Shown here: positions 11,593-21,475 of the stretch, one piece after another
Numbering within the stretch: the first letter of the stretch is position 1
How the letters are laid out: each line of letters starts with the position of its first letter
Assembly (NCBI GenBank): GCA_020726505.1
Contig: JAHLEZ010000006.1
Coordinates: 2,914,001 to 2,978,000 of the forward strand
Reading direction: 5' to 3'
From: Leptodontidium sp. MPI-SDFR-AT-0119
Taxonomy: Eukaryota; Ascomycota; Leotiomycetes; Helotiales; Leptodontidiaceae
DNA: 64,000 nt
The notes under the pieces: generated by a model
Database searches by the model: none
What the model saw: only the letters and a program-made list of their open reading frames with translations
Told to the model about the DNA's origin: nothing
Made by a program: the position numbers and the translations under genes

Positions 11593-11840
11593 CGCCTGAG
11601 ATCGACCCCAGCTCTTCTGTCCGCAAGGGTTACTTCTCTGTATCAAAAAACACTTTGCCTTGTACAATCTGAAAGAGTCTCAGCAGCTAAGGTTTTCCTG
11701 CACCACTACGTCTTATACCTACGTTCAGAAGCGTCCCAACACAGCAAGAGAACCGTTATCACTCCAAACTCAGCTTTCCATCCTCTTTTTACTCATTTGA
11801 TACCATTCTGTTTGGTTTTTGTCCCCAACACGTCTTCACA

Positions 11841-13244
11841 ATGCCAGGAGTCACAATGCTTATGTCAGCTGGCGTTAAGCCCTTGTCGCCTTCGGCCAAC
11901 TGGATTCAAAACGTTGCCTTGGCTCAGTCTTTTCCCAGCTTTTTGCGAAAGGTCTTACCAAAGTCGAGCCGTCAACAAATTCGCGAGAATATTCGTGAGG
12001 TTGACATCACCACGCCAGAGGCATCTCAGCGGGTAGCCACACCCGACACTATCGACGCCATTTTGGATGTCTTGGAGCGCTACGGTCAGCATCTGCCACC
12101 ATCGGATGGTAGTGAGCATGATGGCGAGTGGCTTGGCAAGCCACTGTTCAAGGGCAAGATATTGTCTCAAATGGAGAAGCACCAAGCCATTCGCCTCATC
12201 TTGCCTGCCTTTCCGTGGAAGAGCGTCAACAAATTTGACAAGGTGACTGGTGTCTTGCCTGACTTCGGCGAACAGCTTGCCTTGTGCCGTCTGAACCAGA
12301 TGTGCGAAGACATCAAGAAGATCTACCCACCGGGTGCAATAGTATACATTGCTACTGATGGCCTCGTCTTTGACGATGTCGTTGGTATTCCTGATGAGGA
12401 TACCTGGGCTTACGGTGAAGGCCTTGTCAACATGGCCAAGACCCACGGACTCAAGAATCTTACGCTCATGAGAGTCATGGACATCCTGGGCTACACCGCA
12501 GGCAGGACCCTGGACAAAGAGCTCTACCTGTCGCTGTCTCAGGTATGCAGGGAGGAGATTATTGCGTCTTATGGGCGCTCCGAGGAGGAGGTGCGCCAGA
12601 TGATGAAGGAGGATCCGGACACACTTCTCACTTACTGCGGTTTCATCCGATTCCTCGAAGGTGACTTGAAGTACAGCCCAGTTACGGCAGCCACAAAAGC
12701 TATTAGCGGACAGCAATACCGCAAGACGGTCAAGAAGGTTGCTATTCAGATGATGATACGTGCCGAGTCGTTCACCAAGCTCCTGCAGACGCACTGCCCC
12801 GACTATGTGCGTTTATCCATCCACCCATCCACAGGAACGGTCAAGCTTTCGGTGCCGCTTATCACCCAGGCCTCCGGATCCTTTCCCAGGTCCCCGTGGC
12901 ACTCGAGCTTAGCGGTGGGCGTGGACGGATCCTACCAGACCGTTCACGCCAAGGATGTGCGAGAGACGCACGACCTGGTCTCCACGAATGGATCTCCATG
13001 CTACTTCCGGGAGAAATCAGAGCAGTGGGACTTTGGCGACGACGACATTGTCTGCGAGCCACGCTACCCCAACCAAACTGTCGTGAGGCCCGTCCGAATG
13101 GAGCTTTTAGGAGTCAAGTCCCTGTCAGCCAGCCAACTCAAAAAACTGGCTGCACTCAAGGCAGCTCACACGGCAGGACCAGTCGTCGCAATTGGGTTTG
13201 CATCCGAGCTACCTAGCTTGAAACGTGATGAAGGAGCCCAATAG
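11841..13244 (+). CDS. Isocyanide synthase, DIT1/PvcA family
   Basis: A single exon of 467 residues, starting in the context CACAATG. The Dit1/PvcA domain runs from about residue 63 to 410, with the family signatures LILPAFPWKS (119-128), a Leu/Glu-rich helix ending in YPPG, IATDGLVFDDVVGIPDED (170-187) and a C-terminal VHAKDVRE segment. Family members convert the amino group of an amino acid, often Tyr or Trp, to an isonitrile using ribulose 5-phosphate; yeast DIT1 instead serves dityrosine spore-wall synthesis. The protein has no NRPS module and no fused TauD-type oxygenase, so downstream oxidation must come from another gene. Its neighbours are a divergent laccase and an MFS transporter. 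Fungal isocyanide pathways such as crm and xanthocillin are linked to copper. The substrate is not predictable from the sequence. Confidence 0.92.
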   Translation: MPGVTMLMSAGVKPLSPSANWIQNVALAQSFPSFLRKVLPKSSRQQIRENIREVDITTPEASQRVATPDTIDAILDVLERYGQHLPPSDGSEHDGEWLGKPLFKGKILSQMEKHQAIRLILPAFPWKSVNKFDKVTGVLPDFGEQLALCRLNQMCEDIKKIYPPGAIVYIATDGLVFDDVVGIPDEDTWAYGEGLVNMAKTHGLKNLTLMRVMDILGYTAGRTLDKELYLSLSQVCREEIIASYGRSEEEVRQMMKEDPDTLLTYCGFIRFLEGDLKYSPVTAATKAISGQQYRKTVKKVAIQMMIRAESFTKLLQTHCPDYVRLSIHPSTGTVKLSVPLITQASGSFPRSPWHSSLAVGVDGSYQTVHAKDVRETHDLVSTNGSPCYFREKSEQWDFGDDDIVCEPRYPNQTVVRPVRMELLGVKSLSASQLKKLAALKAAHTAGPVVAIGFASELPSLKRDEGAQ

Positions 13245-13283
13245 GCATCCGGAGTACAGCCTTACGACGTGGAGGTTGGTTAT

Positions 13284-13908
13284 GTCGTCTTGGAATTTTC
13301 CTTTGTGCAGGGATTTGAGTCTTATGTACCTACCTCATTAGAAAAGTGGTAGAAAAGTCGGGCGCTTCGATCCCTGATAGAACTAGATATGATCTATGAA
13401 TTGACCAATCTATCTACTTTCAATCTACACCGTTAAACCAAGTGAGATTTAAAGTTTGAGCCTTCTGTGATTTGATAGCTACTCTTACCAACCTCTAAAG
13501 ACACCCGTATATATTTTCCGCAATAGTTAGTTTTATCGTATTAGGAATTTTCTTGTGTGCAAGGATTTGAGTCTGGTATACCTGATGAGAAAAGTCGCAG
13601 AAAATTCGGGCGCTTCTATCCCTAATAAAACTATAATCTATCAAGTCACTCATTTACCTAGGTGCCCAAGTACTTTTAATTTACCCTATCAAACCAAGTT
13701 GTATTTAGCGTCTTAGCCCTCCCGGGTTTGATAGCTACTCTTGCCGACCTCTAAAGACACCCGCATATATTAAAAAGTCGTAGAAAAGTCGGGCGCTTTT
13801 ATCCCTAATAGGACGATGATCCGTAGGTACTTTTAATATCCACCGTTAAACCAAGGTGCATTTAGAGTTTCAGCCCTCCCTAATCTGACAGCTAGACACC
13901 CGCATATA
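13284..13908 (+). repeat. Imperfect tandem direct repeat, three units, 3' of the isocyanide synthase
   Basis: Unit 1 is 13,284-13,534, unit 2 13,535-13,771 and unit 3 (5'-truncated) 13,772-13,908. Each shares blocks such as AAAAGTCGGGCGCTT, ATCCCTAATA, CCGTTAAACCAAG, TTTGATAGCTACTCTT and CTAAAGACACCCGCATATA in the same order. Unit 1 begins about 40 bp after the stop codon. There is no coding potential. Confidence 0.85.
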
Positions 13909-14007
13909 CGGACGCACTTCGTATTGGAGGGTTCAGGGTTCAACTACCCCACATTATCGCCGAGGCATCGGGAGCCGCCGAAGAGCCATTCACAGCACAG
14001 TAAGTAC

Positions 14008-14228
14008 GGAGGTACTTACGTACAGCTGTTATGTTTTACCCCCTGTTTTTGCTGGGGAACCCGGCTGCTGTGCAGCTTTCCTTACGTATTAGAGTAGTAA
14101 CTACTCGGCGCCGTGGCTTGTGCGCACCAAATCTCTTGTTTGTTTACAACCCGATCAAGTAAAGTACACAGCAGCCGGGGTCCCCAGCAAAAACAGGGGG
14201 TAAAACATCACAGCTGTACAGTACCTCC
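14008..14228. repeat. Foldback/MITE-like inverted repeat
   Basis: Left arm 14,008-14,072 (GGAGGTAC...GCTGCTGTG) is the near-perfect reverse complement of right arm 14,167-14,228, around a spacer of about 94 bp. Both arms share TGTTTTACCCCCTGTTTTTG. The roughly 62-bp arms and absence of an ORF fit a miniature inverted-repeat element. Clear target-site duplications were not found. Confidence 0.8.
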
Positions 14229-14918
14229 ATATTGTACAGTCAGCTGTCAGCGCAACATCGTTCTCTCCCAGGCAGGGTCCCAGGGTTGTTGTGGACTTGT
14301 GCCCGCCCCCATGCCATGGCGCGATCCATCCCGTCAGCCGTCAGCTGCACGTCAACCAACTGCAGATTAACCCCCGCATTCCCGGGGATGAAGCGCCGAC
14401 GAGGCACAAGCTTCCTCTTCCCATGCCATGCAAGTATTCCACAACCCCCCCTTGTAATAACGTGATAACGCTCTGTTCGTTGTTCCTATCTGGCTTGTTC
14501 TAACGCCGCGCCATGAATGAACTTGGCCAGCATCGCCGCATGGCCAGGCGCCATCGTAAGCTACAATTCTCTTCATCGGGGGGATGATATCCGGTAAGCC
14601 CCTCAGCTTGAGCATAACCGTTTGGGGCTAGGTCTACTTTCGAATAGCAAGAGACAAGCATCCAGGAAGGCTTTTCAGCTTGATACCAATATTGTGATAG
14701 AGAAGGCAACTTTGAGTCTCTGTAGCGTGGCAGTTACATTAGTAATCCGACGACATGTATCGGATGGAGCCGCCTCACTGAGCCCCCTACTCTCACCCAT
14801 TTTGCATTTCATTCCGTCCGCATTAGTCTGAGCTTTCCTCTGGCTTTGTCTTATCAACTTCACACACAACCATAGCATTCTTGAGAGATCACCGTCATTT
14901 CAAGGAGCTCAAGTCACG
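14229..14918. other. Upstream region of the MFS transporter
   Basis: Non-coding as far as can be seen. A pyrimidine-rich stretch just before 14,919 looks like a fungal 5' leader. No TATA box stands out. Confidence 0.4.
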
Positions 14919-16361
14919 ATGCTGCCACTAAAGCCCTCAGATCTCAACAATGATAGCGGCAGCGGCCTTGAGACGGCGAGCAACGAAATGGTTGACTACG
15001 ATATAGAGACTGACGCTCGCAGCCCACCCGTTGCTCCTTTACAGCTGCAGAGCGACGATGTGCAGGAACACAGTCGCCTGACGGCTTGGTCGCAGGTGTT
15101 CGTTGCCTTTCTTCTCGTATTCAATGGATTCGGCTACTTTTCATCTTTTGGCCTCTTTGAGTCCCAATGGGTCGAGATTTTGCACTCGTCGCCTTCAGCG
15201 ATTGCCTGGGTTGGCTCTTTGATGATTTTCCTTCTCTTCTTCCTGGGCATCTACTCGGGCCCAATGATGGATGCAGGCCATTTTCGATCCCTCATCATCT
15301 GCGGCTTGGTTTTCCAGATTATCGGTGTATTTACAACTTCACTCGTCAAGTCATACTGGCAACTTATCTTGGCCCAAGGCATTGTGCAGGGCATAGGCAA
15401 TGGTTTTCATTTCACTCCTCTGGTCACCTTGGTTTCTTTATACTTCGACAAGAACAGAGCATTTGCCCTGAGTGTGTCTGCCTGCGGAGCTCCCATCGGT
15501 GGCATCGTTTTTCCTTTGGTATGGCCCCGTCTTCTTCAAGCCGTTGCTTGAGACCGCTGACTTACACCTTAGATCTCTCGCCAACTTTCCGATAAAATTG
15601 GCTATCCTTGGACCATCAGAGTCATGGGATTTCTCATGGGTTTTAACGGAATCGTTATTGTGCTTCTCGCCCGGCCGAAGAAGGTCAAGAACGAAAGGAG
15701 ATCTCTGGTGGACTTGGCTGCGTTCAAGGAGCTCGCTTATCTCTTCTACGCCATCGGCATCTTCTTCACCCTTTGGGGCCTTTATATCGCCTACTTCTAC
15801 GTAAGTCATCTCCGGAAGCAAACCAAGTTTTCAGAAAGTCAGTAAATGTAACCAATAACACAGACTTCGACCTTTGGCAAAGCCAAGATTGGGCTCAGTG
15901 ACTCGGATTCATTGACGCTTCTTCTGGTTCTGAACGCTGCGGGTATACCGGGTCGTCTGATCCCTGCCTTTATGGGCGATCGCTTGTTTGGGCCGTTCAA
16001 CACAATGTTGCCCTTTGTCATGGGCGTGAGCATCATGTTGCTCGTTTGGATGAGAGTCGACTCCACGGGCGGGTTCTACGCCTTTGTGATCATCTACGGT
16101 GTGTGCGCCAATGCTGTGCAGACACTGTTCCCATCGACGCTCTCCACCTTCACCAAAGACCCGAGCAAGATGGGCCAACGTATTGGCATGGTGTTTGGTG
16201 TTGCCAGCCTGGCTTGCCTGACAGGTCCCCCCCTGGCAGGCGTTATGATATCGGTTGGTCACGGAAGCTACCTGTACTTGCAACTCTACGGTGGGGTTTC
16301 CGTGTTGCTGGGATTTGTACTCCTGTGCATATCTCGTTTCTTCCAGTTCCGAGGGATGTAA
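14919..16361 (+). CDS. MFS transporter, monocarboxylate-transporter-like
   Basis: Exons 14,919-15,518, 15,573-15,800 and 15,864-16,361 (introns 54 and 63 bp, both ending in AG after CTTAG or CACAG) give 441 residues. An acidic cytosolic tail of about 56 residues precedes the first membrane helix (AWSQVFVAFLLVFNGFGYFSSFG). The rest reads as about twelve hydrophobic helices, with MFS loop signatures GPMMDAGHFR after helix 2 and GIPGRLIPAFMGDR after helix 7. The pattern fits the SLC16/MCH branch, common in fungal secondary-metabolite clusters. Intron 1 contains a GCTGAC branch site close to the acceptor. It lies about 1.7 kb downstream of the isocyanide synthase on the same strand and could export the product or give self-protection; that is inference. 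Confidence 0.9.
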
Positions 16362-17385
16362 AAGCCCTGCTCTGGAGCAGTGTGCTTGACGTCCCTGCCC
16401 GATGCTGAGTAGGCGGTGCTTTACTTCTCTTTACGTGGGACGATTCACGATTCAAAATAGAATAGTTGGTGTGTTTCTTAGCTACCTACAATTAGACTAG
16501 GGTGGATTTGAGAGAAAAACTCCACAATATGTAAATAAAGCATGTAAACAAATGCCAATTTATATTTTACTCTATAGCACAATTCACACTCAAATAAAAT
16601 GTCTAAAGGTACTAAACCCGACTCAGACCACAATGGTACTGTTCGACCACTTGCTCCACCCATAAAAGAGGAAGGCACCTATCTCATCTCTACCTCTTTA
16701 GGCCACTGCTGCAGACCCATTTCCGCTTTGCTGACGTGAGCTTAACCTTTCGCTTCGGTCTCGGGTAACCGTCAAGTGATAGCTGGCTAGCCCTCCGAAA
16801 AAGCTGTACGCAGGTGCCTCTACGCAATGCAAGGTGCACATTGCGTTTAACCCTAGCGTGGCCTTTTCCGCTTTGCCTACAAAAGCCCAACTTTTCGCTT
16901 CGGGCGCGTGGAACCATGAGGTGCACTTGATAGCGGATCGGTCCCCCCGATGCTGCATGCCTTGCATTTACGAGCGTGGCTAACCCTGGCTCCCGAACGC
17001 GGAGATTCTTCTCATTTCAACGTTCTTCAAACATCCCTACCTACAGCGTGCATTTGCAACGTGCTCGTACTCGCAAGGTGCACTTGCTATGTACTTGGGT
17101 GCCCTGGAAACGCACAATAGCGGAGAGATATTGATTATCCGTACGAAAGGGGCTTGGGAATCACGGAGTGAGATGTCAGAACGAGGAAAGCACAGAGCAA
17201 GGAGGAAATCTTGTTGAGCTGGACGACCCTGGCAAGTGTCTTGGTTTAATAACGCAGTCAACATCTTAAGGAGTTCGTCGACGTGTGGATTTCCCTCCAT
17301 CCGTATCTCTCAGAGTCGTTTGTTCTCTCTATTCTCTGATATCGCAACAATTTGTCAATTTCTCTGAAGACAGCCCTCTTGCACA
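16362..17385. other. Intergenic region with internal repeats
   Basis: The first 330 bp are AT-rich and featureless. From 16,700 to 17,110 it is repeat-rich (see separate entry). No gene is supported; open minus-strand frames there follow the repeats. Confidence 0.5.
16712..17095. repeat. Degenerate direct repeats of unknown origin
   Basis: Blocks TTTCCGCTTTGC and TTTCGCTTCGG recur in the same order at about 16,720 and 16,865, an offset of about 145 bp. GCAAGGTGCAC and GCACTTG(A/C)TA recur around 16,830, 16,920 and 17,075. The blocks look like a decayed short dispersed element, perhaps SINE-like, but no promoter boxes were identified. Confidence 0.5.
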
Positions 17386-18684
17386 ATGTCTCGCCTTGCT
17401 GCTTTGCTCACGGCCTACATCGGCCTCAGTACCGCCGCCGCAATCACCAATGCTTCATCGCCCATGGCCTCTGTCTGCGGTCCCAAGACCGCCAACATCA
17501 CTTGCGTCCATCGCTATGGCTCTCTTCTGCCCCCTTCCTTCTCCCGGGATCCTGATCCTGCGGTCCCCTACACAGGAGCCAAAGTCCCAGATGACCCATC
17601 GTGGGCTCTCGTCCAGAAAGCCGACTTTGTCATCTATGATCAGCTACGTGGTCTCAAACTCTTAGGTCCTGCGCCCAAGATCTACCGTGGTCTGATCCCG
17701 GTGCTCAACGTTATTCACGAGGCTCCCGTCTTCGTCCCTGGGTTGAACAAGCTCTTTGTTCAACAGGACGGTCCTCCCGGAAGCATGTCTATCATGACTC
17801 TGGACCTCAACCACGACCCTCCCACTGTGCAGAATGTCGTTACCGACCCTCCTTTATACCAGCCCACTGGTGGTGTCTACAACCCGAAGGACGGCTACAT
17901 CTACTACGCCGTTCACGGCAAGAACGCCACTCTACCCAACAAGCAGCAGCAGCATGCTGGTATTGCCCGTGTCGACCCCAAGACCCTCAAGGCCGAATGG
18001 CTCGTCAACAACTACTTTGGCTTCAACTTTGCCGGTCCCAACGATCTCGTCATTGATCCCGTTGGCGACATCTGGTTTACTGACACCGACTACGCCTACG
18101 TTATCGGCGTCTCCGATGCCCCCAAGCAGCTACAGCTGGCCACCTACCGGTACCGTCCTTCCACCGGCCAGGTTCAGATCATGGACACCAGCCTTCAGTA
18201 CCCCAACGGTATCCAGTTCTCAAAGGACTGCAAGACCCTCTTCGTCACCGACTCCGGCCTCGAGAGCTATAACCCTGTCCCCACTCGTGGCGCTGGAGAC
18301 TTCTACAACTATCCTCTCTACATCCAGTTCAACAGCACTGGTCCTCGTAACATCTTTGCCTGGGACGTCGCCCGCAAGGGCGCCGACGAGCACCCCGTCA
18401 TCACCGGCAAGCGTGTCATCTTCCAGGCTCTTGAGGGTGCCCCTGACGGTCTCAAGATCGCTGCCAACGGATACCTTGTCATCGGTGGTGGCCTGGCACC
18501 CGGCGTCGACATCATTGACGAGTTCGGTAACCAGATTGCTCGCATCCAGACCAGCCACCCTGTTGAGAACATTCAGTGGTCTGGCGCTGACCTCAAGACT
18601 CTTTGGCTTGTTGGCATTGGCGGCATTACCAAGGTCGAGTTCGACCTTGCTGGCCCTGATCTGGCCAACTTCTTCCAGTGCTAG
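17386..18684 (+). CDS. Secreted SMP-30/lactonohydrolase-like beta-propeller protein
   Basis: An intronless frame of 432 residues. It begins with a signal peptide (RLAALLTAYIGLSTAAA), and the mature part carries several N-glycosylation sequons. The body matches the SMP-30/gluconolactonase/LRE propeller family: Glu112 in HEAPVF, Asn219 in GPNDLVIDPVGDIWFTD, Asn274 in YPNGI and Asp289 in FVTDSG fit the metal and catalytic positions. The length matches fungal lactonohydrolases such as those acting on aldonate or pantoyl lactones. Such an enzyme would open a lactone outside the cell or in the secretory pathway. Codon use is strongly C-rich at third positions, suggesting good expression. It converges on the cupin gene downstream. 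A role in the isocyanide pathway is unproven. Confidence 0.88.
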   Translation: MSRLAALLTAYIGLSTAAAITNASSPMASVCGPKTANITCVHRYGSLLPPSFSRDPDPAVPYTGAKVPDDPSWALVQKADFVIYDQLRGLKLLGPAPKIYRGLIPVLNVIHEAPVFVPGLNKLFVQQDGPPGSMSIMTLDLNHDPPTVQNVVTDPPLYQPTGGVYNPKDGYIYYAVHGKNATLPNKQQQHAGIARVDPKTLKAEWLVNNYFGFNFAGPNDLVIDPVGDIWFTDTDYAYVIGVSDAPKQLQLATYRYRPSTGQVQIMDTSLQYPNGIQFSKDCKTLFVTDSGLESYNPVPTRGAGDFYNYPLYIQFNSTGPRNIFAWDVARKGADEHPVITGKRVIFQALEGAPDGLKIAANGYLVIGGGLAPGVDIIDEFGNQIARIQTSHPVENIQWSGADLKTLWLVGIGGITKVEFDLAGPDLANFFQC

Positions 18685-19149
18685 ATGTGAGGATATCATG
18701 TGGTTTCTGTCACCATGAAGCTGCTATTATAGATCATTGTATTTCCTATGATTAGACTTTACGCATAGATTATCTTTGAAAACTAGTCCTTAAGAATGAA
18801 TTTACTTTTTTGTTCAAATAATTCTTGACCTGCCACTATCCCTTTCTCTCTCGTGTGCTAATTTAATTGTAAAAAGACTACTATATAAGAGAAATGATAT
18901 CTTAGGATGAAGTAGTTTTCATGGAATTCTTTACTTGAGGAGATTTCTCAACGAGCTCTACGAGGGAGACGATGACTAAGATTGGGGAAAAAGGCTCACG
19001 AAGAAAGTTTTAGGCATTTTAAATCCAAACAATAGTCATCATTAATGGCTTGTACAAGTACGTTCAGAACTTTGGCTTTTACTCTCTTATTCTAATCAAG
19101 TGTATACTCTAACTAATTTTTTTAACTATGGATGTGCAAAAGTTCTCAT
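18685..19149. other. Convergent 3' intergenic region
   Basis: Contains the 3' UTRs of the lactonohydrolase-like gene and the cupin gene. It is AT-rich, and no gene or repeat was seen. Confidence 0.5.
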
Positions 19150-19921
19150 CTAAGCAAACCACTGCTCAGGGAGCTCCTTGTGGCTGCCAGACTCGCCAAC
19201 TTTGACCTTGTTGTTCTCAGATGCAAGGACAATGGCCAGGACACGAACCCACTCGTTGGTGCGGTTGGAGAGACTGGGAGACATTAGCACGGAGTCTGAA
19301 ATGTGCAAAGATTGAATAGCGACTTACGCATGGACAGGTCCACGCTGATAGATGACATCGCCGGGCTGGGCGACGGTCTCAACGACGTCGCAGGTGGGCT
19401 TACCATCTTTGACCTGGAAAGCATCAGGCTTGGGGGCCAGGACGCTGAGCTTGCCTGTGATGACAATGACGAAGTCGGTGGAGGTGGTGCGGTGCTACGA
19501 AGTGTAAGTCACTGGAGCTGTTCTTCACGTCACATGGTACAAAGACTTACGAGAGCACCCTCAGTGTTGGGGGCAATGTCGAGGTAGTAGGCGTTCAGGC
19601 CGCCAGGCATGACAATGCCGATGCCTGGAACATCGTCGAGGGGAAGGTCGCCGCTAAAGTCTGTGAGCTTGAGGTTTACCACGGAAGCTTGATGAGCGAC
19701 ACTTACTGGCCATCGTTCTTGATAGGGAAGTGCTTGCTGGTACCAATGACAGCGCGTCTCAAGCTGCCATCAAAGAGGGGCTCAACCTTGAGATTGTCGA
19801 CCTTGACCTCAACACCCGGCTCGATGGAGCTGTCGTTGGCGTGCTGGGAGGGGAGGGTCAAGTTGGAGGCAGTGATTCTGCGAGGGGCAGGGAGGTTGTA
19901 GGAAGCGTCAAAGGAAGACAT
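19150..19921 (-). CDS. Cupin-fold protein
   Basis: Four exons: 19,921-19,707, 19,653-19,551, 19,494-19,328 and 19,273-19,150, with introns of 53, 56 and 54 bp, all GT..AG and phase-consistent. They give 202 residues (MSSFDASYNLPAPRR at the start, LPEQWFA at the end). The cupin barrel shows GIGIVMPGGLNAYYLDIAPN leading to LHRTTSTDFVIVITG, where the canonical HxH...E is reduced to H...T...D, and PGDVIYQRGPVHAL, with one conserved His. The family is widespread in fungi and often sits near secondary-metabolism or catabolic genes; the activity is unknown. The degenerate metal ligands suggest isomerase/cyclase or binding functions rather than a dioxygenase. No signal peptide is seen, so it is probably cytosolic. 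Confidence 0.88.
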
Positions 19922-20009
19922 CTCGAAGATTGTTGTGTATAAAGTGTTTTGAAAAGTTGTAAGTGTGTGTAGTTGAGAGAGTAGTGGATGATGATTGAAA
20001 TGAGACGAG

Positions 20010-20042
20010 ACAAGATGAGATGAGATGAGATGAGATGAGATG
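20010..20042. repeat. GATGA microsatellite in the cupin 5' region
   Basis: Several uninterrupted GATGA units lie about 90-120 bp upstream of the cupin ATG. On the transcribed strand this is a CU-rich leader. Confidence 0.7.
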
Positions 20043-21475
20043 GATGAAGGAATGGCAAGCAACTTGAGCTGAAATACCTACCTTATTCCTCTCTTGCTAC
20101 ACTCAGACTCTGTTCGGTGATAGTACATAGCATTAGTCAGTCCTGAAAATTCGGCGATATCATAAGCCGGCGTTAACGAGTAAGCAGGACAAGGCACAGC
20201 CCATTAAGTGCATGGAGGATTTGCAGGTAGATTGACATAGCAGGGGTGGGGGTCTGTCCGAGCTAAGCCCTGCATGTACGGAGTAGGGAGGAGGGAGGAT
20301 TTGCGGGTAGATTGACATGGTAGGGGTTGGGGTCTGTCCGAGCTAAGCCCTGCATGACATCTGCATGACATGGTAGGGGTTGGGGTTTGTCCGAGCTCAG
20401 CCATGAGTCAAACCGAGTTTCCTCATCTAGGACTTGCGCGTAAATTGACATGGTAGGGGTGGGCCTGTCCAAGCTAAGCCCTGCATGCCGCATGTGCAGT
20501 ACTTGCTTGTATCCTTCGAACCCCTGCAAATCCACTAGCCCCGTTGAATTTTTTCCTTGGCGACTTGGTAGCACTATACTGTAAATGGCTGCTGTGCCTC
20601 ATCTCGCTGGGTTGTTTTGCTTGGCAAGCGAAGCGAGCCGTGTTTATAACCTTGTCGGGGGTACTTTTGCGCCCACCAGTTGCTGAAATTGGCTTCCCCA
20701 GGGTTCTTTTTACGCTTGCGGGGCCGCAGCGGGGGCGCAAAGTCAAGCAATTTTAAGCTTCCGGTTAAGGTGTCAATAAGGTTGTGTCCGCTTACTGGCC
20801 GTTGAGATCGGATGCAATCTCGAAATGGGGGCGTGGTTGTACCACGCCAGCGGGCGGGATATTTACCGGATCTCCGAGCTGTGCCACGGATACTGATTTA
20901 GACTACCGAACCTCGCTCTTGCACGTGCTTGCTCGGTTGGAATTCTGGAAGAAAAAAAAGAACCCTGTCTCGACAGGGACCTGTTTCCCGCTAATTGAGG
21001 GAGCTAGGTAGGTAACGTAGGTAGGTAGGTACCTAGTTAATATGACATTCGTGATTTGTAAGAACATTTTCTTGTCCGCATTTGATGAGATGCATACCGT
21101 ACGATGTGATACGAAAACCTCAACCAAACACATGCCATTTCGCCCGTAGAATTGCCAGTCTTACGTGCTCTGTTCTCTCGTAGCTATACTCGTCTTCGCA
21201 TCTTTTTCTTTCTCCCACTTCTCCCACTTTAACTGCCGCAGTTCGCGAGTCGAATAACACTCAATCGCAACGTTACCTAGTAATCCGTGCTCTCTCTGGT
21301 GCTTCGATCTCGAATAAGCCCCTTTTGCCTAGAGCCTGCCTCTGCCTCACTGCCATACAAGTCCTTTGCTTGTCTTCTGATCAACAAACTATCGAACACA
21401 CACCACCATCGCAAACTATCCAACCAACACAATCAATCCTTCCTTTCCTGCTTGAACTCTCACTTTGACTTGATC
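20043..21475. other. Intergenic region between cupin and quinone oxidoreductase
   Basis: Holds a minisatellite (20,214-20,486), a G/C-rich stretch of unknown nature (20,540-20,900), a GTAG/GTAGGTA microsatellite (about 21,005-21,032) and the C/T-rich leader of the next gene. No coding frame is convincing. Confidence 0.5.
20214..20486 (+). repeat. Minisatellite, four copies of a unit of about 50-60 bp
   Basis: Copies at 20,214-20,276, 20,294-20,356, 20,361-20,402 (short) and 20,431-20,486 share ATTGACATGGTAGGGGT, GGTCTGTCCGAGCTAAGCC and CTGCATG. Spacers vary from 4 to about 28 bp. Confidence 0.85.

Larger units (their letters stand above)
10851..11840. promoter_or_regulatory. Shared divergent promoter region of laccase and isocyanide synthase
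   Basis: About 990 bp separate the two start codons. It contains a TATA-like box for each gene, a copper-response-like octamer, and a purine-rich tandem of GGAGATGGTGGA units at about 10,901-10,931 in the laccase leader. No other open frame is convincing. Confidence 0.6.

Noticed and set aside
11955..12794. Long minus-strand open frame opposite the isocyanide synthase
   Set aside because: It is the antisense shadow of a strongly conserved plus-strand gene; its translation shows no motif.
15519..15572. Ending the MFS gene at the stop at 15,551
   Set aside because: The stop lies in a 54-bp GT..AG intron with a branch site; the frame and membrane pattern continue in exons 2 and 3.
17834..18718. 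Ser/Thr/Pro-rich open frame overlapping the lactonohydrolase-like gene
   Set aside because: It is a plus-one frame by-product of the C-rich third codon positions of the real gene.
20784..21011. Short open frame in the cupin-oxidoreductase gap
   Set aside because: No homology motif, no start context and no intron logic; it overlaps low-complexity sequence.
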